64,000 bases of DNA from Oceanirhabdus seepicola (GTDB lineage Bacteria; Bacillota; Clostridia; Clostridiales; Clostridiaceae): NCBI RefSeq assembly GCF_023684385.1, contig NZ_JAGSOJ010000004.1, positions 496,001 through 560,000 on the forward strand. Direction: 5' to 3'. The position numbers and the translations under genes were made by a program. This document shows positions 26,705 through 36,337 of the stretch, piece by piece. Position 1 is the first letter of the stretch. Every line of letters starts with the position of its first letter. The notes beneath the pieces are model-generated. The model was not told the DNA's origin. It saw nothing but the letters and a program-made list of their open reading frames with translations, and did no database searches.

Positions 26705-27869
26705 TACAGTATTCCATCATACCCCAAAATAATTCCTCTACACCTTTATGCCAATTAGGATCATCTGCATATAATCTATTTATCCATTTAAAGATATTTT
26801 GACCCTCAATAGCGCCTTTACCAAGATTAATTACAGTTCTAGCTGCAATCTCACTGGAATCTTTAATATTCGTATTATAATGTCTCCAACTAATAAACAC
26901 ATTAAATGGATTATTAACTATTTTATTAGCATCATCATTCTCCCTTGGTACAAATCCTTGTTCTTGTCCTGTAATTGCAAAAAGGATTAAGGGGTTTAAA
27001 TTGAACTCCTTTGATGTTTGTATTATATCATAAAAATACTCATCTTCTATTAACAAAGAGTTACGTTTACTTAAATATTCTTTTAGTTTCATCTCATCAA
27101 TTTCAATATAATCGAAATAATCTGGTAAAAATGGATGACAAGCTAATATATCATAATTAACCTTAGCTTTTTCCAATTCCATTGAATATACTCCATATTC
27201 TTCAGCAAGATTACTTCTGTATTCTTTTTGAGTCAGTCCCCCATTGCTCTCTGCTATACCAACACTCTCATTAAACATATAAAATGCCCCTGTCATTATC
27301 AAAATCGCTATAAAGCTACGTCTAGCGATTTTATAGACCTCTTCAGCAGTTAGAGTAGTTAAAAATCCTTTAATAGCTCTCATAAGGTCACTAGTGCTTT
27401 TTACGACCACATGAGGAATAGTCACCAACTCCTCCTGGTGTGTTTCAGTTTGCACAACTGAATAATCTCCTAGATAGTCTATACCCTTAATATTATCCAA
27501 GAATTCCACTACTTCGTCCTTATGAACCGTGTAATCGACGCTATTCTCAATCCAATTTCCAATTTCCTTAATTGAACTTGATTGCTTATCGATAATGTTA
27601 CTACAAACCTTGAGAACATCATATTTAGTTATATCATTCCCTTTATTAGTAATAGCTTGTTCAATTACACCGTTTATAACATCATCTTTTTCAGTTATGT
27701 TCAACTCTTCTAATTCCTTATTAACAACTTTATTAAGCGCATCTTTAATAATACTAGTGTTAACAGAGTCAGTGTTATTGGGATATTTAGTTTTAATATA
27801 CTTGTCCACTTTAGTCACGACTTTCTTATCCACTAAAGTAGCTTGTTTTAACTTCTCAAAATAATACAT
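26697..27869 (-). CDS. Putative cell-wall hydrolase with lysozyme-like C-terminal domain
   Basis: About 390 aa. The N-terminal 170 residues are helical and charged; a membrane segment (SFIAILIMTGAFYMF, about 190-205) follows; the C-terminal 120 residues look like a glucosaminidase/lysozyme-type fold with AITGQEQGF (candidate catalytic Glu), NPFNVF, AARTVIN and YADDPNWHKGVE. I therefore call it a tentative peptidoglycan hydrolase outside the membrane. Start ATG 27869 is preceded by AGAGG; the upstream TTG at 27890 overlaps that site. The last codons come from a family-3 repeat. Confidence 0.6.
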   Translation of the reverse strand: MYYFEKLKQATLVDKKVVTKVDKYIKTKYPNNTDSVNTSIIKDALNKVVNKELEELNITEKDDVINGVIEQAITNKGNDITKYDVLKVCSNIIDKQSSSIKEIGNWIENSVDYTVHKDEVVEFLDNIKGIDYLGDYSVVQTETHQEELVTIPHVVVKSTSDLMRAIKGFLTTLTAEEVYKIARRSFIAILIMTGAFYMFNESVGIAESNGGLTQKEYRSNLAEEYGVYSMELEKAKVNYDILACHPFLPDYFDYIEIDEMKLKEYLSKRNSLLIEDEYFYDIIQTSKEFNLNPLILFAITGQEQGFVPRENDDANKIVNNPFNVFISWRHYNTNIKDSSEIAARTVINLGKGAIEGQNIFKWINRLYADDPNWHKGVEELFWGMMEYCKA

Positions 27870-28042
27870 AATAATCCTCTTCTTCTTCAATCTTCGCTAC
27901 AATTACACTATTATACATGTAAAAATCAAAAAGTCAAATTTTTAACACTTTTTTAATCATTTATTTACTATTTATTAATATTCAGCTCTTGATTTTACAA
28001 TAAATTCGTATTATATATACAAAGGTATTTTCTCTCTTATTT

Positions 28043-28087
28043 AGGCATATATAAATAAATAACTAGTCAGTATGCTAGTCTATTTTT
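28043..28087 (+). repeat. Family-3 MITE, half copy at a gene end
   Basis: TA, GGCATATATAAATAAATAAC, then TAGTCAGTATGCTAGTCTAT; it stops at the same point as the half copies at 11198 and 39805. The stop codon of the amidohydrolase (28080-28082) is inside it. Confidence 0.65.
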
Positions 28088-29225
28088 CTAAAAAATCTAA
28101 GGCATATTGCATATATAATTTAGCCCCTTTTTCAAGGTTACTCTCTTCTATATCAAACCTTGGATTATGATGGGGATAGTTCTCTTCTTTTTTTGCTCCT
28201 AAGAAGGCTAATACCGATGGTACTTTTTTTGCAAATAACGAAAAGTCTTCTCCTGCTGTAAGCTTTCTCATAGAAATCAAACTTTCCTTTCCAAAAAGCT
28301 TTTTCACACTTTCTTCAGCAATTTTACTACACTTACCATCATTAACGACTGGTGGTGGACCATATATATATTCCATTTCAACATGAACACCGTACATTTC
28401 CCCTGTAGCTTTTATAATTCTCTCAATTGAATTCTTTATCTTAATTCTGGTTTCCTGATTAAAAGCTCTTACTGTTCCACTGAGCAAAGCATCTTCAGCA
28501 ATTATATTATATTTTGAACCTGATTTCAGCTCCCCTATAGTCACTACCCCGGATTCAAGAGGACTTATTTCTCTACTAACAACTGTCTGTAAACTCATAA
28601 CCATAGATGCTGCTGCAACTAACGCATCTTTTCCTTCTTGAGGTAAAGAGCCATGACACCCTATTCCTTTTATGTTTATCTTAAAAATATCTGGTGATGC
28701 CATTCTCTCCCCTTCATCAACTGATATTTTACCATTCTCAAGCATAGACCATATATGTATTGCAAACGCACCATCTACGCCATCTAAAACTCCCTGTGAG
28801 ATCATTTCCTGGGCACCTTCACCGCACTCTTCTGCTGGTTGAAATACAATCCTTACGCTGCCCTTAATAAACTCTCTGTTATCATTAAGAAGCTTTGTGG
28901 CACCAAGTAACATAGCAATATGGGCATCATGGCCACACGCATGCATAACTCCCGTATTCACTGATTTAAAGTCAAACTCATTTTTTTCAATCAATTCTAA
29001 GGCATCCATATCCCCTCTCAGTAATACCCTTTTATCACCAACACTACCATTTATATCAACAACCACACCTGTTGATGCACACTCCTTAAATTCTATACCC
29101 AGTTTTGTCAATTCTTCTTTTATCCTCTTACTTGTTTCATACTCTTTCCAACTAACTTCAGGATATTTATGGAATTCTCTTCTTAAATCAATTAAATATT
29201 TATCAAATCCTTTTTCAATTCTCAT
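28080..29225 (-). CDS. M20-family amidohydrolase
   Basis: 381-aa two-zinc amidohydrolase of the hippurate/N-acetyl-amino acid hydrolase group. Readable motifs: RREFHKYPEVSWKE, MHACGHDAHIAMLLG (zinc His and Asp), FQPAEECGEGAQEMI (catalytic Glu) and HHNPRFD near the end. It cleaves an acyl group from an amino acid or peptide; the exact substrate cannot be read. Start ATG follows GTGAGGTG. Its stop codon lies in a family-3 half copy. Confidence 0.9.
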   Translation of the reverse strand: MRIEKGFDKYLIDLRREFHKYPEVSWKEYETSKRIKEELTKLGIEFKECASTGVVVDINGSVGDKRVLLRGDMDALELIEKNEFDFKSVNTGVMHACGHDAHIAMLLGATKLLNDNREFIKGSVRIVFQPAEECGEGAQEMISQGVLDGVDGAFAIHIWSMLENGKISVDEGERMASPDIFKINIKGIGCHGSLPQEGKDALVAAASMVMSLQTVVSREISPLESGVVTIGELKSGSKYNIIAEDALLSGTVRAFNQETRIKIKNSIERIIKATGEMYGVHVEMEYIYGPPPVVNDGKCSKIAEESVKKLFGKESLISMRKLTAGEDFSLFAKKVPSVLAFLGAKKEENYPHHNPRFDIEESNLEKGAKLYMQYALDFLEK

Positions 29226-29376
29226 AGATTCACCTCACTCTATGCCTAGTAATACTTACTCCTCAACCTCTCTTTTTTATACGCTTGAATTTTATTTTCA
29301 AATCACACTTTAGATATATTATACCATAATTATACATTTATACAGCAATCTTTTTTACAAATATTTCAAATAAAAA

Positions 29377-29396
29377 AAGCACGGCCATCCGCGCTT
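29377..29396 (-). terminator. Terminator of the transglutaminase-like gene
   Basis: AAGCACGG-CCAT-CCGCGCTT with a run of seven T on the minus strand. A family-1 element lies between it and the gene. Confidence 0.75.
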
Positions 29397-29403
29397 AAAA
29401 ACA

Positions 29404-29486
29404 AATTGAGAATTAATAATGGAAAATGAATGTAGATTCTGACAAGAGTCAGAACCTACATTCTCCATTTCCCATTCTCGATTATC
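29404..29486. repeat. Family-1 element, copy D (short form)
   Basis: Only the ends and one hairpin remain: AATGTAG-TTCTGAC/GTCAGAA-CTACATT with flanking GAGAATTAATAATGG and its inverse. It is 19 bp after the stop codon of the 29505 gene. Confidence 0.7.
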
Positions 29487-29504
29487 TTTTTATCTTTTCA
29501 ATTT

Positions 29505-31895
29505 TTATCCTTCATATGGAAGTTTCATACTTCCATCTTTCTTTACCTTGTAATAATTCCCATCATATATATTCTTATATGTGATCCACTCACCTTTACT
29601 CTTAAGTTCTTTTGAAGCTTCGTTATTTATCCTTATGGCTCCTAAACCATCTTTATTTACTCGATAGATGTGTCCTCCAATTCCACTACTAAAGAAAATC
29701 CAATCATCCTCAATCAAAAATTCTAAAATACTTTCATTAGTAAGTTTTGTATTCTCTGTTCCATCAATCTTTATTTTATACAATCTAAAACTATCTTCTA
29801 TATTGAGATAATATAACCATTTTCCATCTTTTACTGGAATAATCATCTTTCTGAAATAACTAAATTCTTTATTATTTAAGGCTCCAAACTTCTCCTTATC
29901 CCAAGTATGATTATTATCAATTACTGCATCATCTACTAGAAAATATGCATAACTAACCTTACCTTTCTTATCTGGTATAGGATCATTCCATGTTGGATCT
30001 AAATGATATTCTTTACCATCAATTTTAACAACATTCCATATGTGACTTTGGGTACGATTTTTTATTTGCGTTTCTCCTGTTATAACCCTGTTTGGTATTC
30101 CGAGTAAATCTAGGAACACTTTCATCCCATCTGCATAACCTTGGCAAACAGCTAAATTATCAATTAGAAGTCCATAAAGGTTAAACGAGTCTGAGTCTTT
30201 TGGTATTTTTTCATCTACAAAAATAGCCGTATTATATTCTGCATTCTTTACTATATAATCATTTAATATAATTAATTTTTCAAGATCAGTCATATTTTCG
30301 TCAATATTTTCTTTGATTACTTCAAGGGCTTTCATATAAGCCTTTTCAATTTTATCGTCATCAATATATAATAGAAAATCCTTTGCCACGGAATCAGATA
30401 GTTCTTCAAATGTCTTAACCATCGTGTATTTTTGAGAATTGTTCTTATTGTTTATCTCATCTTTTACTATTATAGGTTCTATTCTCGTCCCAGCTTTATT
30501 TACTTCTTGTCCAGTTCTCATAGCCAACTCAATTTCATTCTTATTAACTGCATCCAAATATAATAGATACACACCTTGTTCTTCAGGAACCCATTTAATA
30601 GTATCTTGATATACATCATTAACATCAATCCACGTATTTCTATTCACATCTAAAACCCTAAGCTTATACATGTAATCTACATTAAAAGAGTCAAGAAACT
30701 CTAACATCTCAATACCATTAATTGTGATTTCTTTTCCAGTTTTGTATATCTTATTTTTCTTAATAATATTGCTATCAAAATATTCATCTGGTTTTTCAGG
30801 CTTTGCTTGTATACTAAAATGTTTTCCGTCTGATGTTGTATACCCCTCATCATCATACATTGTTCTTGCCCATACCCATAACTTATAATCTCCAAAACCA
30901 ATATTCTTATCTATTTCAAGTTCATAAACTTCATCTTCATCTATGAATTCACTATATCCATCAGTAATTTCAAAATATTTTCCCTCCTCAGGAAAAACAA
31001 ATGCTCTATACTGAAATCTATCACTACCTGAAGATTTAATATAAAACTTTAATTTATCTTTATAAATTATTGGATCATGGGAAGGTATAATATAGTCTAT
31101 TTTGGCTTTTTCTTTTCCACCTAAAATTTTTACAGGTATGATTACCCATCTATCAAACTTTTTCTTACTTTCATTACTTTTAATCCATAAATCTAAAAAA
31201 TACATTCCATCTTTCTCTGGTTTCCAAGTTATATCTTTTCTATATTCTTCATCATCTATTATCCAATTATTTCTTTCAATATCGTAAACATGTAATTTAT
31301 ATAGTTCCCCTTCTTTATTCTTAATCTTTATATTATCTCCAATCAAATTATCTTTGTTGAAAATATACTCTAAAAGACCTTCATCTACTACTTTCCCCTC
31401 TTCAACTATACCATTTTTATCATATACGTTTTTAATATTTCCAATTCTTTCATTGTCTACTTCATAAATATTATCTGCTTTAATACCCCTCTTTATATTA
31501 ATTTTTATGTCTAGTTCATAATCATCTGCTTGGCTATGATTATCTTTCTCCTGTATGTATACTTTTAAACTCTTGTCATCAAGAGTATATTCCTCTTCAA
31601 ATTTCAGATTATAAACATCGTCTTCTTGAATAAATGCTTTATAATCATCAGTTAACATTCTTATATTTCCCTTATTATCAATTATTTCTACTTTGAAAAC
31701 AGGTTCAGAATATCCACTAATCACAAATATCAATTCGATTTTTTCACCCTGTATCAATGGATAATGCAAAACTCCTCCATTCACCTTAGTATCCGTATAT
31801 GCGAATACATTGGAATAAGTATGAAAGAAAATTATCCCCAATAAAATAAAGGCAATACTAAATTTTTGTATATACACCTTATTGCTTTTTCCCAT
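29505..31895 (-). CDS. Secreted transglutaminase-like protein
   Basis: About 796 aa with a signal peptide. The first 470 residues contain repeated beta-rich modules with the words IDVNDVYQDTIKWVPEEQGVY and similar (Y_Y_Y-type repeats). Residues about 495-655 are a transglutaminase-like domain with the triad Cys (LAVCQGYADGMK), His (SHIWNVVKIDG) and Asp (YHLDPTWND). The C-terminus has DUF5050-like short repeats (LYKIKIDGTE, IYRVNKDG). Likely a cell-surface protease or cross-linking enzyme. I place the start at ATG 31895 after AAAGGTGG; a TTG precedes it. Confidence 0.8.
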   Translation of the reverse strand: MGKSNKVYIQKFSIAFILLGIIFFHTYSNVFAYTDTKVNGGVLHYPLIQGEKIELIFVISGYSEPVFKVEIIDNKGNIRMLTDDYKAFIQEDDVYNLKFEEEYTLDDKSLKVYIQEKDNHSQADDYELDIKINIKRGIKADNIYEVDNERIGNIKNVYDKNGIVEEGKVVDEGLLEYIFNKDNLIGDNIKIKNKEGELYKLHVYDIERNNWIIDDEEYRKDITWKPEKDGMYFLDLWIKSNESKKKFDRWVIIPVKILGGKEKAKIDYIIPSHDPIIYKDKLKFYIKSSGSDRFQYRAFVFPEEGKYFEITDGYSEFIDEDEVYELEIDKNIGFGDYKLWVWARTMYDDEGYTTSDGKHFSIQAKPEKPDEYFDSNIIKKNKIYKTGKEITINGIEMLEFLDSFNVDYMYKLRVLDVNRNTWIDVNDVYQDTIKWVPEEQGVYLLYLDAVNKNEIELAMRTGQEVNKAGTRIEPIIVKDEINNKNNSQKYTMVKTFEELSDSVAKDFLLYIDDDKIEKAYMKALEVIKENIDENMTDLEKLIILNDYIVKNAEYNTAIFVDEKIPKDSDSFNLYGLLIDNLAVCQGYADGMKVFLDLLGIPNRVITGETQIKNRTQSHIWNVVKIDGKEYHLDPTWNDPIPDKKGKVSYAYFLVDDAVIDNNHTWDKEKFGALNNKEFSYFRKMIIPVKDGKWLYYLNIEDSFRLYKIKIDGTENTKLTNESILEFLIEDDWIFFSSGIGGHIYRVNKDGLGAIRINNEASKELKSKGEWITYKNIYDGNYYKVKKDGSMKLPYEG

Positions 31896-32118
31896 CAAAT
31901 GCCACCTTTATATTTTTCCTTTAAACTTAATATGTATTTGTTGCTTATGCATATATATATATTGCATAATAATATTCATTTACTATATAATCATATTATA
32001 CCAGTAATTAAGGACATAAATATTAAAATTTTATTAAATGTATATATTTTCTATATGCCATTATATATACGGAATTTTAGTAAAAAAAGTTATAATAATT
32101 TTTTAGATGGAGAATTTT

Positions 32119-32688
32119 ATGAAGAAATCAGGTAAAGTAACGAATGTAAAGCGCAGTAAAGTATATATTTTAACCCCTGAAAATGAATTTGCAATAGTAA
32201 AGATGAACTCTATTACTCCAGTTAAGGGTGAAATGTATACAGGATATGAATTCTACGAGATGCATAAAGGCTTAAAATTATTGATTTTTTTTATTCTGAT
32301 TATGGGACTAGCTTTAAGCATATATTTCATGAAATATACTAAAACTAGTACTTCATTCATAATAAATATGAATGCAGAGTTTAAAATACACGTGAATAAA
32401 GATAATAAGGTTGTTGAAATTGAAGGTTTAAACTCTAAAGGAAGAAGTATATTAAATACCTCTAGTTTCTTTAATAAAAATTACGATGATACTCTTATCA
32501 GATTGTATAATATCTGCACGGCAAAAGATTATTTTTCAAATGACTACCTTTCAAAAAAACCCTATATAATCATATACATTAATGGACATAGTAAAAATAT
32601 TAATCTTGATTTTTCTTCATTTGAAGAGTATATAAATTATCGAAATCTTGATTTAATAATAAACCAAAATGGAAAAAGCAATAAATAA
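32119..32688 (+). CDS. Orphan RsgI-like anti-sigma factor, short
   Basis: About 189 aa. The N-terminal cytoplasmic part (GKVTNVKRSKVYILTPENEFAIVKM) resembles the RsgI N-terminal domain that holds SigI; one membrane segment (about 56-75) follows, then an outer domain with SFIINMNAEFKIHVNKDNKVVEIEGLNSKG, the usual RsgI pattern. There is no sigI gene beside it and no carbohydrate-binding or protease domain after it. Start ATG 32119 has GGAG 6 nt upstream. Confidence 0.7.
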   Translation: MKKSGKVTNVKRSKVYILTPENEFAIVKMNSITPVKGEMYTGYEFYEMHKGLKLLIFFILIMGLALSIYFMKYTKTSTSFIINMNAEFKIHVNKDNKVVEIEGLNSKGRSILNTSSFFNKNYDDTLIRLYNICTAKDYFSNDYLSKKPYIIIYINGHSKNINLDFSSFEEYINYRNLDLIINQNGKSNK

Positions 32689-32717
32689 TCTATAACAGTG
32701 GATTATTTATTGCTTTA
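32676..32717. terminator. Bidirectional terminator
   Basis: AAGCAATAAATAATC pairs with GATTATTTATTGCTT; the left arm includes the stop codon of the RsgI-like gene. It separates two convergent genes. Confidence 0.8.
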
Positions 32718-32735
32718 GGCATAAGAAAACAAATA

Positions 32736-33863
32736 TTATTTTTTATATCTCGGTATCTCAAAAACTAATTTAATATTTTCACTCTTTTCAAGATACTCTT
32801 TTATCCTCTTTATTTGACCATATGGCCATCTCACATCTGTAGAAAATTGGTGCCACATGACACTCTTATTCCACCTCATCTCATAAAGAGTATTTTGATC
32901 ATATTTATCACTATTAATATAATTTTCTCCAACCCACTTAGCACCTTCTATAATTGCTATCTCAGGTGTAAACCACCCCTGTTTATAAGCATATTCAGAT
33001 CCATATTTGTTTGGGTTAGCATCTGTTGCTTGAATTCCATACATATTATATACAATCTTAGGTTCAACAGCCTGTCCTTTTACACTAGTAACTTCAATAC
33101 CTTTAGCTAATTCTGATACCTTACCATGTCCCGTTTCAAGTATTATATGTGCTATAAGGTATGCAGGATTTATATCATATTTTTTTGCACCTTCTAATAC
33201 AGCTGCGCCCTTTCCTTCTAATATTCCTTTTCCTTTTAAAATATCATTGACCTCATCAACAGTCATACCATCAACATAATTAAGTACAAGGAATTGGTAT
33301 ATACCATAGTCATCCATAAAGTTTTCTGGATCAAGATAATATTTTATTTCATCTAAGGTTGGTGTCCTCCAATAGCCATTACCTGCATATATTATTTGTT
33401 TTTCATTATTCTTCTCCTTCATAGCAAATTCTTCAATAGTCATATCATAATCAACATATCTAATGATTCTGTTTTTCTCAGCAACAATAAACCTTATAGT
33501 TGATATCTTTTGAAGAATTTCTCCATTTTTTGCTTTCAACCCAGAAGGTATATTTATCTCGTAACTACAACCTTCTTCATATCCTCCACTAGGTGGTTTT
33601 ATTAATACAGTTTTCTCATCATCACCTAAGATTACTGATAGGTATGTCTTTATTCCTCGCTCATCTATAAGTTTAACTTGTACCTTTTTTAAGTAATCTT
33701 TATCTACTGCCTTATTAAATTTAACTTTCCAAACCTTATCTGGATTCACATCTGTAAACCTGTATTCATTATTTTTAATAGCATAACCACTGATAGATGA
33801 GAATAAAAAAACAACTAATAATACGAAAAAACAACTAATTCTTCTTAAGGTAACCTTCAACAT
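32736..33863 (-). CDS. Endo-beta-N-acetylglucosaminidase, secreted (GH73-like)
   Basis: About 375 aa. A signal peptide is followed by an Ig-like (Big/SLH-associated) domain with VWKVKFNKAVD (about 40-130) and a C-terminal glucosaminidase domain: AHIILETGHGKVSELAKGI with the catalytic Glu, YNMYGIQATDANPNKYG and YALY-like endings. It would cut the glycan chains of peptidoglycan. ATG 33863 follows GGGAGTGGAG; a GTG two codons before is also in frame. Confidence 0.85.
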   Translation of the reverse strand: MLKVTLRRISCFFVLLVVFLFSSISGYAIKNNEYRFTDVNPDKVWKVKFNKAVDKDYLKKVQVKLIDERGIKTYLSVILGDDEKTVLIKPPSGGYEEGCSYEINIPSGLKAKNGEILQKISTIRFIVAEKNRIIRYVDYDMTIEEFAMKEKNNEKQIIYAGNGYWRTPTLDEIKYYLDPENFMDDYGIYQFLVLNYVDGMTVDEVNDILKGKGILEGKGAAVLEGAKKYDINPAYLIAHIILETGHGKVSELAKGIEVTSVKGQAVEPKIVYNMYGIQATDANPNKYGSEYAYKQGWFTPEIAIIEGAKWVGENYINSDKYDQNTLYEMRWNKSVMWHQFSTDVRWPYGQIKRIKEYLEKSENIKLVFEIPRYKK

Positions 33864-33885
33864 CTCCACTCCCTGCTTATCTTTT

Positions 33886-34794
33886 TCATATAACTAATAC
33901 TTTATCTACAAAGTTCATCATTTTATTTTTATATGTTTCATAATCCACAAAAATACTCTGAGCATGAGCTGCATCAGGAACTAAATATATCTCCTTATAT
34001 CCTTTAGTCTCTTTATACATATTTTCACTCATAAATGTTGGTACGAATTTATCTTCTTTACCATGTATAAATAAAACTGGTATTCCACTGTCTTTTATTG
34101 ACTCAATAGGATTCACATCTTTAACATTAAACTTAGCTTTAAACCTTGTATACCTATACGTTATATTTAACAGTGGAAATATAGGTACTTTACTTTTTTT
34201 AAATTTATATAATAGAAGATCATGAAAACTACTAAATCCACAATCTGCTATTATAAAATCAATCTCATTTGTCATGTTCGCTGTCAGCAGTGCAGAAGAC
34301 GCTCCCATGGATTCACCATGTATCCCTATTATACTATTATCTACAACCTTTTCCTTTATAAATTCAATCCATGACAATAAGTCATGCTTCTCATAATATC
34401 CCATAGTTGAATATTTACCTTCACTATCACTATGTCTCCTATGATATATAAGAAGTACATTCCATCCTCTTTCAATGAAAGGTCTAGCATATTTATATGA
34501 TGCTGGTATACCTGATGTTATTCCATGGGATACTAGTAAGGTCTTATCATTATTTTCATTACCATGTATAAACATTCCACTTAACTTAAAGCCATCAACT
34601 GATTTTATAAAAACTTTTTCCTGATATAACTTATCCAAAAATTCTCTATCGATTAATCCCTTCTCTAATTCCCTTTTTTCAACTTGATTCATATCCTTGA
34701 TTTTCCTATTAATTGTTTCCAGGGAAAACTTTCTTAAATTCAATGCTATGCCAGTAATTACTAAAATAAGGCATAAAAAGATGAATGTCACCAT
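33886..34794 (-). CDS. Alpha/beta hydrolase, membrane-anchored
   Basis: 302 aa. One N-terminal membrane helix, then an alpha/beta hydrolase domain with the nucleophile in GIHGESMGASSA, an acid region VLFIHGKEDKFVP and the His of PDAAHAQS. HG in LVSHGITSG forms the oxyanion hole. It resembles the YqkD/BEM46-type serine hydrolases; substrate unknown. Start ATG follows GGGGGAGG. It is 22 bp upstream of the glucosaminidase gene, so the two may form an operon. Confidence 0.85.
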   Translation of the reverse strand: MVTFIFLCLILVITGIALNLRKFSLETINRKIKDMNQVEKRELEKGLIDREFLDKLYQEKVFIKSVDGFKLSGMFIHGNENNDKTLLVSHGITSGIPASYKYARPFIERGWNVLLIYHRRHSDSEGKYSTMGYYEKHDLLSWIEFIKEKVVDNSIIGIHGESMGASSALLTANMTNEIDFIIADCGFSSFHDLLLYKFKKSKVPIFPLLNITYRYTRFKAKFNVKDVNPIESIKDSGIPVLFIHGKEDKFVPTFMSENMYKETKGYKEIYLVPDAAHAQSIFVDYETYKNKMMNFVDKVLVI

Positions 34795-34856
34795 ATTTGT
34801 CTAAACCTCCCCCTTATCTACATTAATTATAATATGAAATAGAACATTTTTCTACG

Positions 34857-35139
34857 TTATCCACAAATATTATGTTGATATATTGTGGCAATCCTCTAAT
34901 AATAATTATCCCCGACTTATTTCTATTAGTTATCAACAAAAAAACAAGTTATCCACAGCTCATTTGTGGATAACTTGTTTATTCTTTGTTTATTTTATAA
35001 TTTTCTATTAATTATAATGCAAACCTTCGTTCTTTATATAGAATTAGCTGAATTTTCACTTAAAATTATCTCACTGATTGATTACTTTACAGAAAAGTTA
35101 TCAACATTATCCACAGAATTGTTGATAACATGTGCATAA
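34857..35139. promoter_or_regulatory. Cluster of DnaA boxes
   Basis: Five matches to TTATNCACA (34857-34865, 34949-34957, 34965-34973 reverse, 35107-35115, 35131-35139 reverse) and three TTATCAACA variants (34930-34938, 35098-35106, 35120-35128 reverse) lie in 283 bp. Four of the boxes fall within 42 bp at 35098-35139. No dnaA, dnaN or rpmH gene is nearby, so this is more likely a DnaA-titrating or regulatory site than the chromosomal origin. Confidence 0.7.
34942..34980 (-). terminator. Terminator of the natAB-like operon
   Basis: AAACAAGTTATCCACA pairs with TGTGGATAACTTGTTT; a T run follows on the minus strand. Both arms contain DnaA boxes, so one sequence serves as hairpin and as box pair. 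Confidence 0.7.
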
Positions 35140-35149
35140 ACCAACAAAC

Positions 35150-36337
35150 CTACGTTCTAAAAATTACTTTCTCTTTATTAAACATAGTTCTAGTAAAAAG
35201 TATAGCTACAATAACAGCCACTATCATAACAGCTATTGTTATCCAGTAATGTGTATAATTTATTTTACCAAGCGCAATCTCCTTCAAGCATATTGCTGCA
35301 TTGTATATAGGAATAAAGAACTGTACATTAGATACAGTCTTTATATTTATTACATATGAACTGAATCCAACAAACATACCTATAAGTGTTATTGGTGTTA
35401 GATAAGTTTGCGCTTCCTTGAATGACCTAGCATATATACTTATGGAAAGTTCCAATGCAGCGAAAGTCATAGTAACAAGAATTGTTATTGTTCCTATTAA
35501 TAATAATGACTTTGTATCAATCCCCAAGGATCCACTATCACCACCAAATAATACTGGATTTCTCTTAATGGCTATAAGTAATCCTGTTAGAGATGCTATT
35601 ACAGTTATTATTCCCATTGTTGTTATTGCAAAAAGTTTTCCCCATAAAAGAGATGTTCTATTAGCCTGTGTTGTAAGTAACGGTTCTAATGTTCCTCTTT
35701 CCTTTTCTCCAGCTGCTAAATCCACAGCAACAGGTAATGGACTTGTAGCAGAATACATTATCAACAACATTGGTAGTAACATTGAAAGTAGCATTAATCC
35801 TACTCCATCATCTTTATCATCTTTTTCTATTCCTTTTGTCTGTAACTGGAAAGGAGTTAATATACTCATATCTATATTTTTTTCCTGTAAACGATCTTTT
35901 ACTATAACATTTGAATAGTCACTTAATATGCTATATACAGCTGATCTTGTCATAGATGATTTATTACTTGCTGTATCATATAGAATTTCTACATCCATAG
36001 TCTTATTTTCTTTTATAGCCGTTTCTATTCCATCTGGAATAACTACCGCTGCATCAATTTTACCTTTATTAATATCTTTTACTATATCACTGCTATTAAT
36101 AACTTCTATATTATCCATAGACTTCAGATATACCTCAACACTATTTTCCTGAGTTGTAACAATAGCTATTTTTAATTTCTCATTAACCTCATCAATATCT
36201 TTTGAAATTCCTTTACCCATAAATCCATATAGAATAGGTAGAATCAATAAAGGTAGTAATATACTAGTTATTAAAGTTTTTTTGTCCCTACATATATCCT
36301 TTATTTCCTTTTTAAATACTGTTAAAATTATATTCAT
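35150..36337 (-). CDS. natB: ABC exporter permease, NatB/ABC-2 type
   Basis: 395 aa with one N-terminal membrane helix, a large extracytoplasmic loop (about 45-170) and five to six C-terminal membrane segments, the NatB layout. ERGTLEPLLTTQ is the conserved ABC-2 motif. With the ATPase encoded just upstream (TAATG overlap) it would export sodium or a hydrophobic compound. The substrate is not settled by sequence. Confidence 0.82.
   Translation of the reverse strand: MNIILTVFKKEIKDICRDKKTLITSILLPLLILPILYGFMGKGISKDIDEVNEKLKIAIVTTQENSVEVYLKSMDNIEVINSSDIVKDINKGKIDAAVVIPDGIETAIKENKTMDVEILYDTASNKSSMTRSAVYSILSDYSNVIVKDRLQEKNIDMSILTPFQLQTKGIEKDDKDDGVGLMLLSMLLPMLLIMYSATSPLPVAVDLAAGEKERGTLEPLLTTQANRTSLLWGKLFAITTMGIITVIASLTGLLIAIKRNPVLFGGDSGSLGIDTKSLLLIGTITILVTMTFAALELSISIYARSFKEAQTYLTPITLIGMFVGFSSYVINIKTVSNVQFFIPIYNAAICLKEIALGKINYTHYWITIAVMIVAVIVAILFTRTMFNKEKVIFRT

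Noticed and set aside
34857..35139. Chromosomal replication origin at the DnaA-box cluster
   Set aside because: dnaA, dnaN, recF, gyrase and rpmH genes that flank oriC in Firmicutes are absent, and genes on both sides run in the same direction.
35418..35918. 166-codon open frame on the plus strand
   Set aside because: It runs antisense within natB, which has clear family motifs. Same judgement for 41455-42006, 22473-22856 and 28897-29313, each antisense to a convincing gene.
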